A stretch of DNA of 64,000 bases from Microbacteriaceae bacterium (GTDB lineage Bacteria; Actinomycetota; Actinomycetes; Actinomycetales; Microbacteriaceae): positions 1 through 64,000 of the forward strand of contig JAODME010000015.1 of the NCBI GenBank assembly GCA_025465095.1, written 5' to 3'. Positions 38,238-48,482 of this stretch are shown here, piece after piece. Below the pieces are notes generated by a model. That model saw nothing but the letters and a program-made list of their open reading frames with translations, was not told the DNA's origin and ran no database searches. Position numbers and translations under genes: made by a program. The stretch's first letter is position 1; the number at the start of each line of letters is the position of its first letter.

Positions 38238-40979
38238 TTACTCCCTGCCGGTCAGACCCCAGGCGTCTTCATCCGAGACGTCCACCTCATGGTACCCGGT
38301 AGTCATGTCCCGGACGGGGTCGTTCATCGCGGCCGACTCGCGCTCCGCCGGCGACACTGCGCTCACCGGTGCGTCCTCGCCGCGCAGGCGGGCGAGCACG
38401 CCGGGAATCTGCTCTGGCGTGACGAGCACGTCCCGGGCCTTCGACCCCTCGGAGGGGCCGACGATCTCGCGCGACTCGAGCAGATCCATGAGCCGCCCTG
38501 CCTTCGCGAATCCGACCCGGAGTTTGCGCTGCAGCATCGATGTCGACCCGAACTGGGTGCTGACCACGAGCTCCGCGGCAGCGAGGAGCACTTCGAGGTC
38601 GTCACCGATGTCGCCGTCGACGACCTTCTTTTCGGCGACCGCCGCGACATCCTTCCGGTATTCCGGCTGCGCTTGGCGAGTCACGTGCTGCACGACCGCG
38701 GTCACTTCGCTCTCGGTGACCCAGGCGCCCTGCACTCGGATCGCCTTCGACGCGCCCATCGGCAGGAAGAGCGCGTCGCCCTGGCCGATGAGCTTGTCGG
38801 CGCCCGGCTGATCGAGGATGACACGACTGTCGGTCATGCTGCTCACCGCGAAGGCGAGGCGTGACGGCACGTTGGCCTTGATGAGCCCCGTGACGACGTC
38901 GACGCTGGGGCGCTGCGTGGCCAGCACGAGGTGGATTCCGGATGCCCGGGCAAGCTGGGTGATTCGAACGATTGAGTCCTCGACGTCCCGGGGCGCAACC
39001 ATCATCAGGTCGGCGAGCTCGTCGACCACGACGAGCAGGTACGGGTAGGGCTTGAGCTTGCGCTCACTTCCCGGCGGCAGCACGATCTCGTTCGCCGACA
39101 CCGCGCGATTGAAGTCGTCGATGTGACGAAACCCGAAGCTCTCGAGGTCGTCGTAGCGCATGTCCATCTCTTTAACGACCCAGCTGAGCGCCTCGGCGGC
39201 CTTCTTGGCGTTCGTGATGACGGGAGTGATGAGATGCGGGATCCCTGCGTAGGGGGTGAGCTCGACACGTTTCGGGTCGATGAGCACCATCCGCACCTCG
39301 GCGGGAGTGGCGCGCATGAGTATCGAGGTGATCATCGAGTTGACGAAGCTCGATTTTCCGGACCCGGTCGACCCGGCGACGAGCAGGTGGGGCATCTTCG
39401 AGAGGTTGGCGACGACGAAGCCACCCTCGACATCCTTGCCGAGGCCCATGGTGAGCGGATGCTTGCTGCTCGTCGACGCCTTCGAGCGCAGCACGTCGCC
39501 GAGGGAGACGATCTCCCGATCGGTGTTCGGGATCTCGACGCCGATCGCGCTCCGCCCGGGGATGGGCGAGAGGATGCGCACCTCGTTGCTGGCGACCGCA
39601 TAGCTGAGGTTCTTGCTCAGTGCGGTCACCCGCTCGACCTTGACGCCCGGGCCGAGCTCGATCTCGTAGCGTGTGACCGTCGGGCCACGGCTGAACCCGG
39701 TGACCTTCGCGTCAACGGCGAACTGCTTGAGCACCTCCGTGATCGCACGCACGATCACATCGTTCGCCTCGGACCGCGACTTGGCGGGGGTTCCCACGCT
39801 CAGGGATGTTACGGCGGGCAGCCGGTAGGGCGCGACGGGTCCGGTCGGCGTCGGCTCGGCGAACTCTCCGGCGGAGCCCTTGACCGAGGCCTTGTCAGAG
39901 AAGCCGGGGAGGAGCTCGGGGACGGCCCCCCGGCCGGCATCGTCGCGAATCCCGGTCGGGTGGCCGTCGATCTCGCCGGTGAAACGTCGCGCCGCGTCCT
40001 CGGCCTTGTCCAACTCGTCGAGGAGCCCGTCCGCGAAGGGGACCTCGGGGTCCGGGGTGCGGTCGATTACCTCGGTGTCGTCCGCGCGGGAGATGACGGG
40101 GCTGTCGAAGGCCGGATCGTCTTCACGCTGCGTCTTGTTTCGACGCCACCAGGGAAGCTGCGCGGAGTCCTCCTCGTCGAGCCCCAGGTCGTCGAGCGAC
40201 CCCGCCGTGGTGGAGTTGTCCTGCTTCGCCGACTTCTTTGCGGCTCGCGCGTCGGCATCCGGAATCTGGGCACCGAACAGGTAGGCGTAAAGCTCGTGCA
40301 GGCGGGAGCCGAGCTTGTTGGGCGGCGTCTTGGTGATGATGAACAGCGACAGGATGAGCACGAGGATCACCACAGCGGTCGCGCCGACCTGCGTGATGAG
40401 CGCAATGAGCGGAGCGGCGATCAGCCAGCCGAGGATGCCGCCGGCGGTGGCGAGGCCGGGCATGCCGGACTCGGGAAGTGGTTGGCCGCCGGCGATGTGA
40501 GAGAGTCCGCTCACTGTCGTCAGGAGCAGTGCGAGCCCGATCCCGATGCGCCCGTTGTCGTGCACGGACGCCGGATGCCGGAACAGCCAGATCGCGAACA
40601 GCAGCATGATCACGGGGAGAGCGAATGCGACCCGGCCGAACAGGCCGCCGAAGGTGTAGGCGTCGAGGGCGACCGCAAAGGGGTGGGTCGGGTTGAACCA
40701 TTCGACGACCGCGCCGAGGATCGCGAGCAGCACGAGGAAGAAGGGCACGCCGTCGCGACGCTCCTCCTTCGCGAGGGTTTCCTTGCCGAGGACGCGGGCG
40801 GCACCGCCGACCACGTGAGCCAGCGCGAGCCAGGCCTTGGCCAGAAGCCCATGCTCGTTTTCCGGCACGAATTTCGCGGTGGGCAGCTTGCGGGTCGTGC
40901 CCTTGCCCGTTGCTCCGCGGGTTCCCGTGCGGGACGTCGTGGCGCTCCCTCGAGGGGTCCGCCGGGTGCTCGTAGCCAT
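38238..40979 (-). CDS. ftsK: DNA translocase FtsK/SpoIIIE
   Basis: Septal DNA pump that finishes chromosome segregation. From the ATG at 40977-40979 ([11 protein letters not shown]) it has 913 residues: membrane segment with four to five helices (about 75-230), an acidic low-complexity linker, the alpha/beta motor with Walker [14 protein letters not shown] and Walker [12 protein letters not shown], and the C-terminal gamma domain recognising KOPS-type DNA ([33 protein letters not shown]). TACCGT ends 7 bases before the ATG. The frame is open further upstream but that part lies in the ABC-permease spacer. Confidence 0.94.
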   Translation of the reverse strand: MATSTRRTPRGSATTSRTGTRGATGKGTTRKLPTAKFVPENEHGLLAKAWLALAHVVGGAARVLGKETLAKEERRDGVPFFLVLLAILGAVVEWFNPTHPFAVALDAYTFGGLFGRVAFALPVIMLLFAIWLFRHPASVHDNGRIGIGLALLLTTVSGLSHIAGGQPLPESGMPGLATAGGILGWLIAAPLIALITQVGATAVVILVLILSLFIITKTPPNKLGSRLHELYAYLFGAQIPDADARAAKKSAKQDNSTTAGSLDDLGLDEEDSAQLPWWRRNKTQREDDPAFDSPVISRADDTEVIDRTPDPEVPFADGLLDELDKAEDAARRFTGEIDGHPTGIRDDAGRGAVPELLPGFSDKASVKGSAGEFAEPTPTGPVAPYRLPAVTSLSVGTPAKSRSEANDVIVRAITEVLKQFAVDAKVTGFSRGPTVTRYEIELGPGVKVERVTALSKNLSYAVASNEVRILSPIPGRSAIGVEIPNTDREIVSLGDVLRSKASTSSKHPLTMGLGKDVEGGFVVANLSKMPHLLVAGSTGSGKSSFVNSMITSILMRATPAEVRMVLIDPKRVELTPYAGIPHLITPVITNAKKAAEALSWVVKEMDMRYDDLESFGFRHIDDFNRAVSANEIVLPPGSERKLKPYPYLLVVVDELADLMMVAPRDVEDSIVRITQLARASGIHLVLATQRPSVDVVTGLIKANVPSRLAFAVSSMTDSRVILDQPGADKLIGQGDALFLPMGASKAIRVQGAWVTESEVTAVVQHVTRQAQPEYRKDVAAVAEKKVVDGDIGDDLEVLLAAAELVVSTQFGSTSMLQRKLRVGFAKAGRLMDLLESREIVGPSEGSKARDVLVTPEQIPGVLARLRGEDAPVSAVSPAERESAAMNDPVRDMTTGYHEVDVSDEDAWGLTGRE

Positions 40980-40986
40980 GGCTTCA

Positions 40987-40992
40987 ACGGTA
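40987..40992 (-). promoter_or_regulatory. -10 box of leaderless ftsK
   Basis: TACCGT, 7 bases before the ATG on the minus strand. Confidence 0.45.
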
Positions 40993-41041
40993 TCGTGACG
41001 GGCCACTTCAGCCCGGATGCCCGGGGCGCGTGTCAACGCTC

Positions 41042-42268
41042 TCAATACCGGATGGCGTCGATCACCCTCACGCGCACGGCGACGATGGCGGGCAGGAGCC
41101 CGGCGAGGGCACCGACCGCTGCCGAGGCGCCGAGCCCGATCAGGGCCGCTTCGATCGGGAAAGGGGGCAGGTCTGTAGCGCCTTGGGCGATGAGTTGCTG
41201 CACCTGTGGGTTCTCGACCACCAGAACGGCGATGAACACTCCGATCGCGCCGGCCACGATCGTGCCGACGACGCTCTCCATCATGACCGCGAAGAATACA
41301 CGACCGGCGGTCGCGCCGAAGCTGCGCCGAATGCCGATCTCACGAATGCGCTGGCGCACGGTGACCAGTGAGATGTTGACGAGACTCAGCGCACCGAGGA
41401 AGAGGATGAGCACCGCAACTCCGAGCACGATGAGCTTTATCGGAAGGAGCGGATCCTCGCCGTCGTTGAACGCCGCGAAGTCGCTGCGATAGATGTCCAC
41501 GGTCACGTCGGTGCCGACGGACCCGGCGATGTCCCGCTTGAGCGCCATGGTCAGGTCCTCGGCGCTCTGCTCGGGCACCCAGAACTCCCACGCCAGCTGC
41601 GCCCCGGCGAGCTGGGCAGGGTCGGCGATCCGCTCGTGGGCTTCTCTGAGCATAAAAGCGGCCGGATCGAGCGGATCGCTGTAGACGCCGGTCGAGATCC
41701 CGATGATCACCGCGGTCGCACCATCCGCTCCGGCCAGCCTGACCGTTGGATGCGTCCGCAGGTCGGGCGAACCCAGTCGCTGCCAGAACGCTTCGTTGAC
41801 GATCAGGGCGGGAGCCAGTCGATCCGCGTCGCCGTCGGCGAACCACGCCCCGTCGGTGACGACGAGGCGATGGATGGTCGCGTAATCGACACCGACGAGT
41901 TGCAGGTTCACGCCAGAGACACCGTCCGCGAACTGCACGCGCTGCTGGATACTGCCGCTCGAGCTGGAGTGGCCGATACCGTAGCGCTCGACCGCGACAT
42001 CCACTGCCGCCGCCACCGCATCCGTGGCGATCGGCTGGCCCGTCTCGGAGTAGACCTGTGCGCTCAGGGTCGCAGGGCGTCCACCACTGCGCTCGAACGA
42101 CTCGACGGTGGACTGCTGCGCGATCGCGCCGAGGCCGACCACGCTCGTGAGCGCTGCCACGGCGACCCCGACGCCGACGAGACTCAGAAGCACCCGCATG
42201 CGGTGGATGCGCAGCTCCGCGCGCGCCTCTACGACCGCGCCGACCATCCCCGTGAGAAGGCGTTTCAC
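41042..42268 (-). CDS. MacB/FtsX-type ABC transporter permease
   Basis: A 408-residue permease with an N-terminal helix, a large extracytoplasmic domain (about 50-270) and three C-terminal helices with the FtsX region [34 protein letters not shown]. It belongs with the ATPase and membrane-fusion protein next to it (YknXYZ-type). Its start overlaps the ATPase stop. Typical role: efflux of peptides or lipids or envelope stress protection; substrate unknown. Confidence 0.85.
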   Translation of the reverse strand: MKRLLTGMVGAVVEARAELRIHRMRVLLSLVGVGVAVAALTSVVGLGAIAQQSTVESFERSGGRPATLSAQVYSETGQPIATDAVAAAVDVAVERYGIGHSSSSGSIQQRVQFADGVSGVNLQLVGVDYATIHRLVVTDGAWFADGDADRLAPALIVNEAFWQRLGSPDLRTHPTVRLAGADGATAVIIGISTGVYSDPLDPAAFMLREAHERIADPAQLAGAQLAWEFWVPEQSAEDLTMALKRDIAGSVGTDVTVDIYRSDFAAFNDGEDPLLPIKLIVLGVAVLILFLGALSLVNISLVTVRQRIREIGIRRSFGATAGRVFFAVMMESVVGTIVAGAIGVFIAVLVVENPQVQQLIAQGATDLPPFPIEAALIGLGASAAVGALAGLLPAIVAVRVRVIDAIRY

Positions 42269-42990
42269 AGGACGGCCCCGACGGTGGGGGCGGCGAGCGG
42301 CGTACGGGCATCCAGCGGCGACAGCACGCCGTGGTCGAGCCGGTAGTGTCTGCGGGCGCGAGCGGCGACATTCGCATCATGCGTGATCGTGATCAGGGCT
42401 GCCCCCGACTCGTCGGCGACATCGTCGAGAACCCTCATGACGGTCGCACCCGTCTCGATGTCGAGAGCACCGGTGGGTTCGTCGGCGAGGATCAGCCGCG
42501 GCCCGCGCACGAGGGCGCGGGCGATTGCGACGCGCTGCTGCTCACCGCCGGAGAGCCTCTCGGGCATCGAGCTCATCCGGTCCGCCAACCCGACCCGGTC
42601 CAGCATCTCGGTCGCGATGCTCGACCGGCGCCAGAACTGCCTGCCGGTCGCGTAGAGCAGCGGTGTCATGACGTTCTCGAGAGCCGTTCTCCCCTGCAGG
42701 AGATTGAACTGCTGGAAGATGAAGCCGATGTCGGCGCCCCTCGCCCGGTCGCGCGCCCCGGAGGACAGCTTCGAGACGAGACGGTCCTCGAAGTGGATGG
42801 TGCCGGATGTCGGCGAGTCGAGCAACCCGAGCATGTTCAGCAGGGTGGTCTTGCCGGAGCCCGAGCGGCCGACGATCGACACGTGGTCACCGACGTCCAC
42901 CTGGAGGTCGACCCCCTTGAGAATGTCGAGGATGCTGGCATCCGGAAGCCGAACGGATCGGGTCACGCCCTTGAGGCTGAGCAGTGGCAC
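42265..42990 (-). CDS. ABC transporter ATPase (MacB-type)
   Basis: From the GTG at 42988-42990 it has 241 residues: Walker [11 protein letters not shown]-loop [18 protein letters not shown], signature [15 protein letters not shown], Walker [13 protein letters not shown], switch His TITHDANVA. Drives the neighbouring FtsX-type permease. The GTG lies 2 bases before the adaptor stop, so it is coupled to that gene. The upstream in-frame Arg-rich run is not part of the family. Confidence 0.88.
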   Translation of the reverse strand: MPLLSLKGVTRSVRLPDASILDILKGVDLQVDVGDHVSIVGRSGSGKTTLLNMLGLLDSPTSGTIHFEDRLVSKLSSGARDRARGADIGFIFQQFNLLQGRTALENVMTPLLYATGRQFWRRSSIATEMLDRVGLADRMSSMPERLSGGEQQRVAIARALVRGPRLILADEPTGALDIETGATVMRVLDDVADESGAALITITHDANVAARARRHYRLDHGVLSPLDARTPLAAPTVGAVL

Positions 42991-42992
42991 GG

Positions 42993-44006
42993 TCAGCCGG
43001 CGCACTCGACGGTGCCGTCGGGGAACTCCGTGCATCCGTCTCCCAGGTCGATCCCCGGCTGCTGAGCGCCGGGCACGAACTGCATGATCATGTCGCCCTC
43101 GGCGAGCCCCTCCTTGACCTCGACATTGACGCCGTCGTTGAGCCCGAGCACCACCGCCTTCACCTCAGTTCCCCCGCCGGCGAGCGGAACGTAGACATTT
43201 CCGCTGCCCGCTGTGCCCTCGACCGCCGTGACTGGCACGGTCATCACGTTCTCGGCGATTCCGCCGGCGAGGCTGAGCGTGGCCGACAGCCCGGAGAACA
43301 CCGTGACCGCGGCGGGCACTGCGCAGCGCACGGTCGCGCCGCTGAGGGGAGCGCCACCGTCCGCTCCCCCGGACCCGGCGTCCCCCGCTCCGGCCAGCAC
43401 CGAGGAGATCGTGAGACCGGTGCAGGTGAAGGGCGCCGGCCCGCCGGCGATCGTCACCCGCGCGTCCGCCGGCCTCACCAACAGGCGGTACTGCTGTTCC
43501 GGTGCGAGCGCCCCGCTCACGTTGAATGTGGTCGGGGCCACCTGTGCGACGACTTCGCCGACGGTGACCGTCTGCCCGGCGATGACGACGAGTGCGGAGA
43601 GGACGCCGGGAGAACCCGCCAGCACGGTCACTGTCTTGACCGTGTTGCGGGCCATGGTTCCGTCGTCGCGAAACGCGCCCGGCGTCTCCTGCCTGATGGT
43701 GAGCACGGGGGTGTCCGCGGCGACGGCCTGGCCGACCGTGGCCAGGAGCTTCACCACGTCCCCGGCGAGCGTGGCTTTGACCGGCACCGCGGCGTCCGCC
43801 GTCACGGTGCCCTGCACCGTGACGTCGTTTTGGATTGTGCCGACAGTCACCGGGATCTGCGGTTCGACGATCTCCCCGCTCGGAAACTGCGGTGCTCCGG
43901 TCGGAGCCGGATCGGCGAAGAAGGCGATCTTCACGAGAGCGGCCGCTATCACCAGGAGAATGACGATGCGGATGACCGGGAGGATCCAGGTTCGCAAGAC
44001 GCTCAC
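42993..44006 (-). CDS. Membrane-fusion-type efflux adaptor
   Basis: A 337-residue protein with a single N-terminal membrane helix (about 8-30) and beta-rich extracytoplasmic domains of the HlyD/YknX type (VPVKATLAGDVVKLLATVGQAVAADTPVLTI lipoyl-like, then GVLSALVVIAGQTVTVGEVVAQV). Together with the ATPase and permease it makes a three-part export system. AGGAG lies 6 bases before the GTG. A 15-base palindrome TGAGAG-GAT-CTCTCA (44022-44036) lies in the leader. Substrate unknown. Confidence 0.8.
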   Translation of the reverse strand: MSVLRTWILPVIRIVILLVIAAALVKIAFFADPAPTGAPQFPSGEIVEPQIPVTVGTIQNDVTVQGTVTADAAVPVKATLAGDVVKLLATVGQAVAADTPVLTIRQETPGAFRDDGTMARNTVKTVTVLAGSPGVLSALVVIAGQTVTVGEVVAQVAPTTFNVSGALAPEQQYRLLVRPADARVTIAGGPAPFTCTGLTISSVLAGAGDAGSGGADGGAPLSGATVRCAVPAAVTVFSGLSATLSLAGGIAENVMTVPVTAVEGTAGSGNVYVPLAGGGTEVKAVVLGLNDGVNVEVKEGLAEGDMIMQFVPGAQQPGIDLGDGCTEFPDGTVECAG

Positions 44007-44101
44007 GGCCGCTCCTATGCTTGAGAGGATCTCTCAGGCAAACCTAGCGGCCAGACACCCCGGAACCGCCATTCACGAGGATGACGCGCGGAAGACCGAG
44101 A

Positions 44102-44126
44102 TCCGCTCAGGGTGGCCCCGAGCGGA
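44102..44126 (-). terminator. Terminator after RNase J
   Basis: TCCGCTC-A-GGG / CCC-C-GAGCGGA forms a stem of 10 pairs plus one, with a 3-base loop; on the minus strand the odd position is a G-U pair, showing that the minus RNA is the functional one. It starts 11 bases after the rnj stop. No U tract. Confidence 0.6.
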
Positions 44127-44136
44127 CCGCGAGTGG

Positions 44137-45813
44137 TCAGGCTTCGATGACGACCGGGACGATCATCGGTCGACGGCGGTGTGACTGGTTCACCCAGCGG
44201 CCCACAGTGCGGCGGATGACCTGGCTGAACGCGTGCGTGTCCCGCGTGCCGTTCGCTGCGGCATCCGAAATCGCCTTGATGACCATCGGTTTGACACTGT
44301 CGAACACGCGGTCGTCCTCGGCGAAGCCTCGGGCGTGAATCTCAGGCCCGACGATCACCGCGCCGGTCTGGGGGTCGATCGCGACGAAGATCGAGACGAA
44401 GCCCTCCTCGGCGAGGATGCGGCGGTCCTTGAGGTCGGCGTCGGTGATCTCGCCCACCGAGGAGCCGTCGACGTAGACGAAGCCGAGGTCCAGCTGGCCG
44501 ACAACCTCCACCTCGCCGTCGCGCATGTCGAACACGGTGCCGTCCTCGCCGAGGAAGGTGTTCTCCTCCGGCACCCCCGTGCGGATCGCGAGCTGCTGAT
44601 TCGCGACCATGTGGCGGTATTCGCCGTGCACCGGCAGCACATTCTTCGGGCGCAGGATGTTGTAGCAGTAGAGGAGTTCCCCTGCGCTCGCGTGCCCGGA
44701 CACGTGCACCTTCGCGTTGCCCTTGTGCACGACGTTCGCGCCGAGCTTGGTGAGTCCGTTGATGACCCGGTAGACCGCGTTCTCGTTTCCGGGAATCAGG
44801 CTCGAGGCGAGGATGACGGTGTCACCCTTGCCGACCTCGATCTGGTGCTCGAGGTTCGCCATGCGCGCGAGCACCGCCATCGGCTCGCCCTGCGACCCTG
44901 TGCTCATGTAGACGATCTTGTCGTCCGGCAGGTCCGCGGCCTTCTTCGCCTCGATCAGGACGCCGTTGGGCACCTTGAGGTAGCCGAGGTCGGCCGCGAT
45001 GCCCATGTTGCGCACCATCGAGCGTCCCATGAAGGCGACGCGACGGCCGTTGACGTGTGCGGCATCCAGAACCTGCTGGACCCGGTGCACGTGCGAGGAG
45101 AAGCTTGCGACGATGACGCGCCGGGGAGCCTTCGCGATGACGGCCTCGAGCACGGGACCGATGTCGCGTTCGGGCGCGGTGAATCCTGGCACGTCCGCGT
45201 TAGTGGAGTCGGAGAGGAAGAGGTCGACGCCGGCCTCGCCGAGGCGGGCGAAGGCGCGCAGGTCGGTGATGCGGTCGTCGAGCGGCAGCTGATCCATTTT
45301 GAAGTCGCCGGTGTGCAGCACGACTCCCGCGCTCGTCGTGATGGCGACGGCGAGGGCATCCGGAATCGAATGATTGACGGCGATGAATTCGAGGTCGAAT
45401 GGGCCGAGCTTCTCGTGCTGGCCTTCCCTCACCGCGAGGGTGTACGGCGTGATCCGGTGCTCCTTGAGCTTCGCTTCGATGAGCGCGAGCGTCAGGTTCG
45501 AGCCGATGAGCGGGATGTCCTGCTTGAGCTTAAGGAGGTAGGGAACTGCACCGATGTGGTCCTCGTGACCGTGCGTGAGCACCACGCCGATGATGTCGTC
45601 GAGGCGGTCTCGGATGGGGCCGAAATCGGGCAGGATCAGGTCGACGCCGGGCTGGTGCTCCTCGGGAAAGAGCACGCCGCAGTCGACGATGAGGATCTTG
45701 CCGTCGATCTCGAAGCTCGTCATATTGCGGCCGATCTCGCCGAGTCCTCCGATCGGAATGACTCGGAGGGTGCCCGCCTTGAGGCGGGGCGGAGCGTATA
45801 CAGCTGAATTCAT
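44137..45813 (-). CDS. rnj: Ribonuclease J
   Basis: Metallo-beta-lactamase/beta-CASP endo- and 5-prime exonuclease in RNA decay. The 558 residues contain zinc motif HGHEDH (81-86), VLHTGDFKMDQLPLD, and SGHASAGELLY in the beta-CASP region. It lies 65 bases after dapA. It may work in RNA turnover together with PNPase, the gene broken at 58.5-60.8 kb. Confidence 0.95.
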   Translation of the reverse strand: MNSAVYAPPRLKAGTLRVIPIGGLGEIGRNMTSFEIDGKILIVDCGVLFPEEHQPGVDLILPDFGPIRDRLDDIIGVVLTHGHEDHIGAVPYLLKLKQDIPLIGSNLTLALIEAKLKEHRITPYTLAVREGQHEKLGPFDLEFIAVNHSIPDALAVAITTSAGVVLHTGDFKMDQLPLDDRITDLRAFARLGEAGVDLFLSDSTNADVPGFTAPERDIGPVLEAVIAKAPRRVIVASFSSHVHRVQQVLDAAHVNGRRVAFMGRSMVRNMGIAADLGYLKVPNGVLIEAKKAADLPDDKIVYMSTGSQGEPMAVLARMANLEHQIEVGKGDTVILASSLIPGNENAVYRVINGLTKLGANVVHKGNAKVHVSGHASAGELLYCYNILRPKNVLPVHGEYRHMVANQQLAIRTGVPEENTFLGEDGTVFDMRDGEVEVVGQLDLGFVYVDGSSVGEITDADLKDRRILAEEGFVSIFVAIDPQTGAVIVGPEIHARGFAEDDRVFDSVKPMVIKAISDAAANGTRDTHAFSQVIRRTVGRWVNQSHRRRPMIVPVVIEA

Positions 45814-45878
45814 GGGGTCCTGGTCGTGTCGTTTGGCCCTGAGGCCGGTTGCGAGGCCGTGAGCCTCCTGTTCAAATG

Positions 45879-46856
45879 TCAGCGCGTCGTGCCGGCGATC
45901 TTGGGGAGCGCACCGCCGGCGGCCGCGTTGCGGTCGGGGCGGAAGTTGGTGAGGTCGAGGCCGGGGATCGCGCCGACGAGGGCGAGCTCGTCCTCGATCT
46001 GCGCCGCTTCGAAGTCCTCCGGCCCGACGAGCGGCAGCCGCACACGGGGGCTGCCGATGCGTCCGAGGCCGTGCAGGATGTACTTCGCCGCGACCGTGCC
46101 CGGCACGTGGGTCATGACGGCGCGCACGAGCGGCTCGAGAGCCTTGTGGGCGGCCGTCGCGGTGGCGAGGTCTCCCGCATTGACGGCGTCGACGATGACA
46201 CGGTAGGGGGCGGCGGCGATGTTGGCGGTGACTCCGATGAGTCCGGTCGCTCCGATCGCGAGGTGCGGGAGCACGTTGGCGTCGTCCCCGGAGAAGTACA
46301 GCAGGTCGGTCTGGTTGAGTACCCTGCTGACCTCGCTGAAGTCGCCCTTGGCGTCTTTGATAGCGCGGATGTTCGGATGCTTCGCCGCGCGCAGTATCGT
46401 CTCGTATTTGATCGGAACGCCGGTGCGGCCTGGGATGTCGTACAGGATCACCGGCAGGTCGGTCGCGTCGGCGATCATCCGGAAGTGGGTGAGAACTCCG
46501 GACTGGGTGGGCTTGTTGTAGTAGGGCGTGACGATCATGTTGGCGTCGGCGCCGGCCTTCTCGCTCTGCCGCGCGAGCTGCATGGCGTGAGCTGTCTCAT
46601 TCGACCCGCCGCCGGTGATGATCTTCGCCCGGCCCCCGGCGACGGACTTGCCGACCTCCACGAGGCGGATCTTCTCCGGGTCGGTGAGCGTCGAGGTCTC
46701 GCCCGTCGTTCCGGTGACGACGATGCCGTCGGCGCCGGCTACGACGCACGCGTCTATGTGCTTTTCCACGCCCGGCCAGTCCACCTCGCCGTCTGAAGTG
46801 AACGGGGTCACCAGTGCCACGAGCACCTGGCCGAATGGATTGGGGGTCGAAGTCAC
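45879..46856 (-). CDS. dapA: 4-hydroxy-tetrahydrodipicolinate synthase
   Basis: First committed enzyme of diaminopimelate/lysine synthesis. The 325 residues show TGTTGETSTL, Tyr139 in ILYDIPGRTG and Schiff-base Lys167 in AIKDAKGD. The start is a GTG with TAGCCT 7 bases upstream. A cluster of GCCGGG-type repeats lies upstream at 46893-46938. Confidence 0.95.
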   Translation of the reverse strand: MTSTPNPFGQVLVALVTPFTSDGEVDWPGVEKHIDACVVAGADGIVVTGTTGETSTLTDPEKIRLVEVGKSVAGGRAKIITGGGSNETAHAMQLARQSEKAGADANMIVTPYYNKPTQSGVLTHFRMIADATDLPVILYDIPGRTGVPIKYETILRAAKHPNIRAIKDAKGDFSEVSRVLNQTDLLYFSGDDANVLPHLAIGATGLIGVTANIAAAPYRVIVDAVNAGDLATATAAHKALEPLVRAVMTHVPGTVAAKYILHGLGRIGSPRVRLPLVGPEDFEAAQIEDELALVGAIPGLDLTNFRPDRNAAAGGALPKIAGTTR

Positions 46857-46863
46857 GTGTTAC

Positions 46864-46869
46864 AGGCTA
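46864..46869 (-). promoter_or_regulatory. -10 box of leaderless dapA
   Basis: TAGCCT, 7 bases before the GTG, minus strand. Confidence 0.5.
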
Positions 46870-46892
46870 TCGCGTGCCGCCCCCTTCCTCGC

Positions 46893-46938
46893 CTGCCGGG
46901 TTCTTCTGCCGGGTTTTGCCCGCCGGAATGCCCGCCGG
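46893..46938. repeat. Short GC repeats upstream of dapA
   Basis: Two copies of CTGCCGGGTT (46893-46902, 46906-46915) and two of TGCCCGCCGG (46917-46926, 46929-46938) lie just upstream of the dapA promoter. Confidence 0.7.
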
Positions 46939-47070
46939 GTTGCCTGCTCGTTTCACGGTGCGCTGTCGCTGCGGAAGGTTTCTCGCGGTGGCACGCCGCT
47001 CGACGGGCGTGACACGCCGCGAGGCAGCAGAGCGATTCGCTTCCGCTGCCCGCCTCGTCGGCCGCGGCCT

Positions 47071-47087
47071 GGAGAGGTTTTCTCTCC
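47071..47087 (-). terminator. Possible thyX terminator
   Basis: GGAGAG / CTCTCC with a 5-base loop, 86 bases downstream of the thyX stop. Short stem, no clear U tract. Confidence 0.3.
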
Positions 47088-47172
47088 CGTGCACTCAGCC
47101 GAGCGTGACGCCGCTGCCGTTGCACTGTCCGCGAACGCCGCCGTGCTGAGCGCGCGCTATCGTGCTACCGCG

Positions 47173-47901
47173 CTACGGTGCCACGCGGCCGTTCTCGTTG
47201 AACGCGGCGTGCGTCAGCGGCATGAGCTCGGCGAAACGCTGCTCCATCTGCTCCGCCGCCATCTCGATCTCGCGCTGCGGGAAGGACGGGAAGTGGGTCC
47301 CCTCCCTCTTCGTGCGCAGGGAGAGGAAGTTCATGAGGGAGCGGGCGTTCATCGTCACGTACATCGACGAGTAGATGTTCAGCGGCAGCACGATGCGGGC
47401 CACCTCGCGGGCGACGCCGGCGTCGAGCATCCGCTGGTAGGAGTCGAACGCCTCGGTCGCGGCTCGGCGCACCTCCGTGTCGACGAGCGCGGTCTGCTCC
47501 GCCGAGCCGGGCAGGAATTCGTATGCACCCGGCTTGCCGACCTGCACGAGGTTGCGGTCAGGTCCTGGCACGTAGAACACCGGGTTCAGCTCGCGGTAGC
47601 GTCCGGACTCCTCGTTGTAGGAGGCGATGCGGTGCCGCATGAACTCGCGGAACACGAATATCGGCGCCTGCACGTAGAACGTCATCGAGTTGTGCTCGAA
47701 CGGCGACCCATGGCGGTCGCGCATGAGGTAGTTGATCAGGCCGCGACTGCGCGTCGCGTCGAGGCTCTCGTCCTGCGCCGCTTCGAGCGTCTGCTCGCCC
47801 TGCGTCGACACGCGTGCGGCGAAGAGCACGTCGGAGTCCTGAGCGCTCGCGCGCACGAGCTCGACAGTCACATCGGAACGGAATTCGTAGGTTTGCGGCA
47901 C
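47173..47901 (-). CDS. thyX: Flavin-dependent thymidylate synthase
   Basis: Makes dTMP from dUMP using methylene-tetrahydrofolate and FAD. The 242 residues carry the ThyX signature RHRIASYNEESGRY (89-102). The start is GTG with TAGGGT 6 bases upstream. Its place near dapA matches the dapB-thyX-dapA-rnj order of actinobacteria. The core sits on the minus strand away from OsmC. Confidence 0.95.
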   Translation of the reverse strand: MPQTYEFRSDVTVELVRASAQDSDVLFAARVSTQGEQTLEAAQDESLDATRSRGLINYLMRDRHGSPFEHNSMTFYVQAPIFVFREFMRHRIASYNEESGRYRELNPVFYVPGPDRNLVQVGKPGAYEFLPGSAEQTALVDTEVRRAATEAFDSYQRMLDAGVAREVARIVLPLNIYSSMYVTMNARSLMNFLSLRTKREGTHFPSFPQREIEMAAEQMEQRFAELMPLTHAAFNENGRVAP

Positions 47902-47907
47902 CTTTTC

Positions 47908-47913
47908 ACCCTA
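47908..47913 (-). promoter_or_regulatory. -10 box of leaderless thyX
   Basis: TAGGGT, 6 bases before the GTG, minus strand. Confidence 0.55.
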
Positions 47914-48019
47914 TCGGGACGGATGCCGCGAGCTCGCCACCTTCGCCGAGCCGAACCTCCCCGCCCTCGCCCCCGCAGGTCCCGTGGCCTAGGCTGAAAG
48001 CCCAACGGAGGGCAAAATC

Positions 48020-48445
48020 ATGGCAGTTACGAGTGAAGCGACAACCCTGTGGACCGGCGACTTGGAGTCGGGCAAGGGCCACACCACCCTCGACTCCTCA
48101 AAGGCGGCCGAGCTTCCCATGTCCTGGGCGGCGCGGTCGCAAGGGGCGGCGGGCAAGAGCAACCCGGAAGAGCTGCTTGGGGCGGCGCATTCCGCGTGCT
48201 TCTCGATGCAGTTTGCGAGCCTCCTCACCAAGAACGGCACGACGGCGGAGAGCATCCAGGTGACCGCGGCGGTGACCTTCGCCCCCGGCGAGGGCATCAC
48301 CGGCAGTCACCTGCTCGTCAGCGCGAAGGTTCCAGAGATCAGCGAGGAGGACTTCGAACGCATCGCGGAGGAGGCAAAGGCGACGTGTCCGGTGTCGCTC
48401 GCGCTCGCTGGAACGTCGATCACCCTCGAAGCCAGCCTCGCCTAG
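48020..48445 (+). CDS. OsmC-family peroxide-reducing protein
   Basis: Reduces organic hydroperoxides via a pair of cysteines. In 141 residues, Cys60 is in AHSACFSMQFA and Cys123 in ATCPVSLALAG, the two family cysteines. GGAGG lies upstream of the ATG. It is divergent from thyX and runs toward the SDR39U1 gene, the next gene on the same strand. Confidence 0.92.
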   Translation: MAVTSEATTLWTGDLESGKGHTTLDSSKAAELPMSWAARSQGAAGKSNPEELLGAAHSACFSMQFASLLTKNGTTAESIQVTAAVTFAPGEGITGSHLLVSAKVPEISEEDFERIAEEAKATCPVSLALAGTSITLEASLA

Positions 48446-48482
48446 TGGTGCGGGCTCGGCGGTGCGCCGCGACCCTCGGACG

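Larger units (their letters stand above)
46857..47172. other. Intergenic stretch between dapA and thyX
   Basis: Holds the dapA -10 (46864-46869), four short GC repeats (46893-46938) and a GGAGAG-GTTTT-CTCTCC hairpin (47071-47087) that might help end thyX. No convincing gene. Confidence 0.55.

Noticed and set aside
39123-41492. 789-residue open frame on the plus strand
   Set aside because: Antisense of ftsK and the permease; high-GC third positions make such long false frames. No domain is recognisable.
44233-45807. 524-residue plus-strand frame
   Set aside because: Antisense of RNase J.
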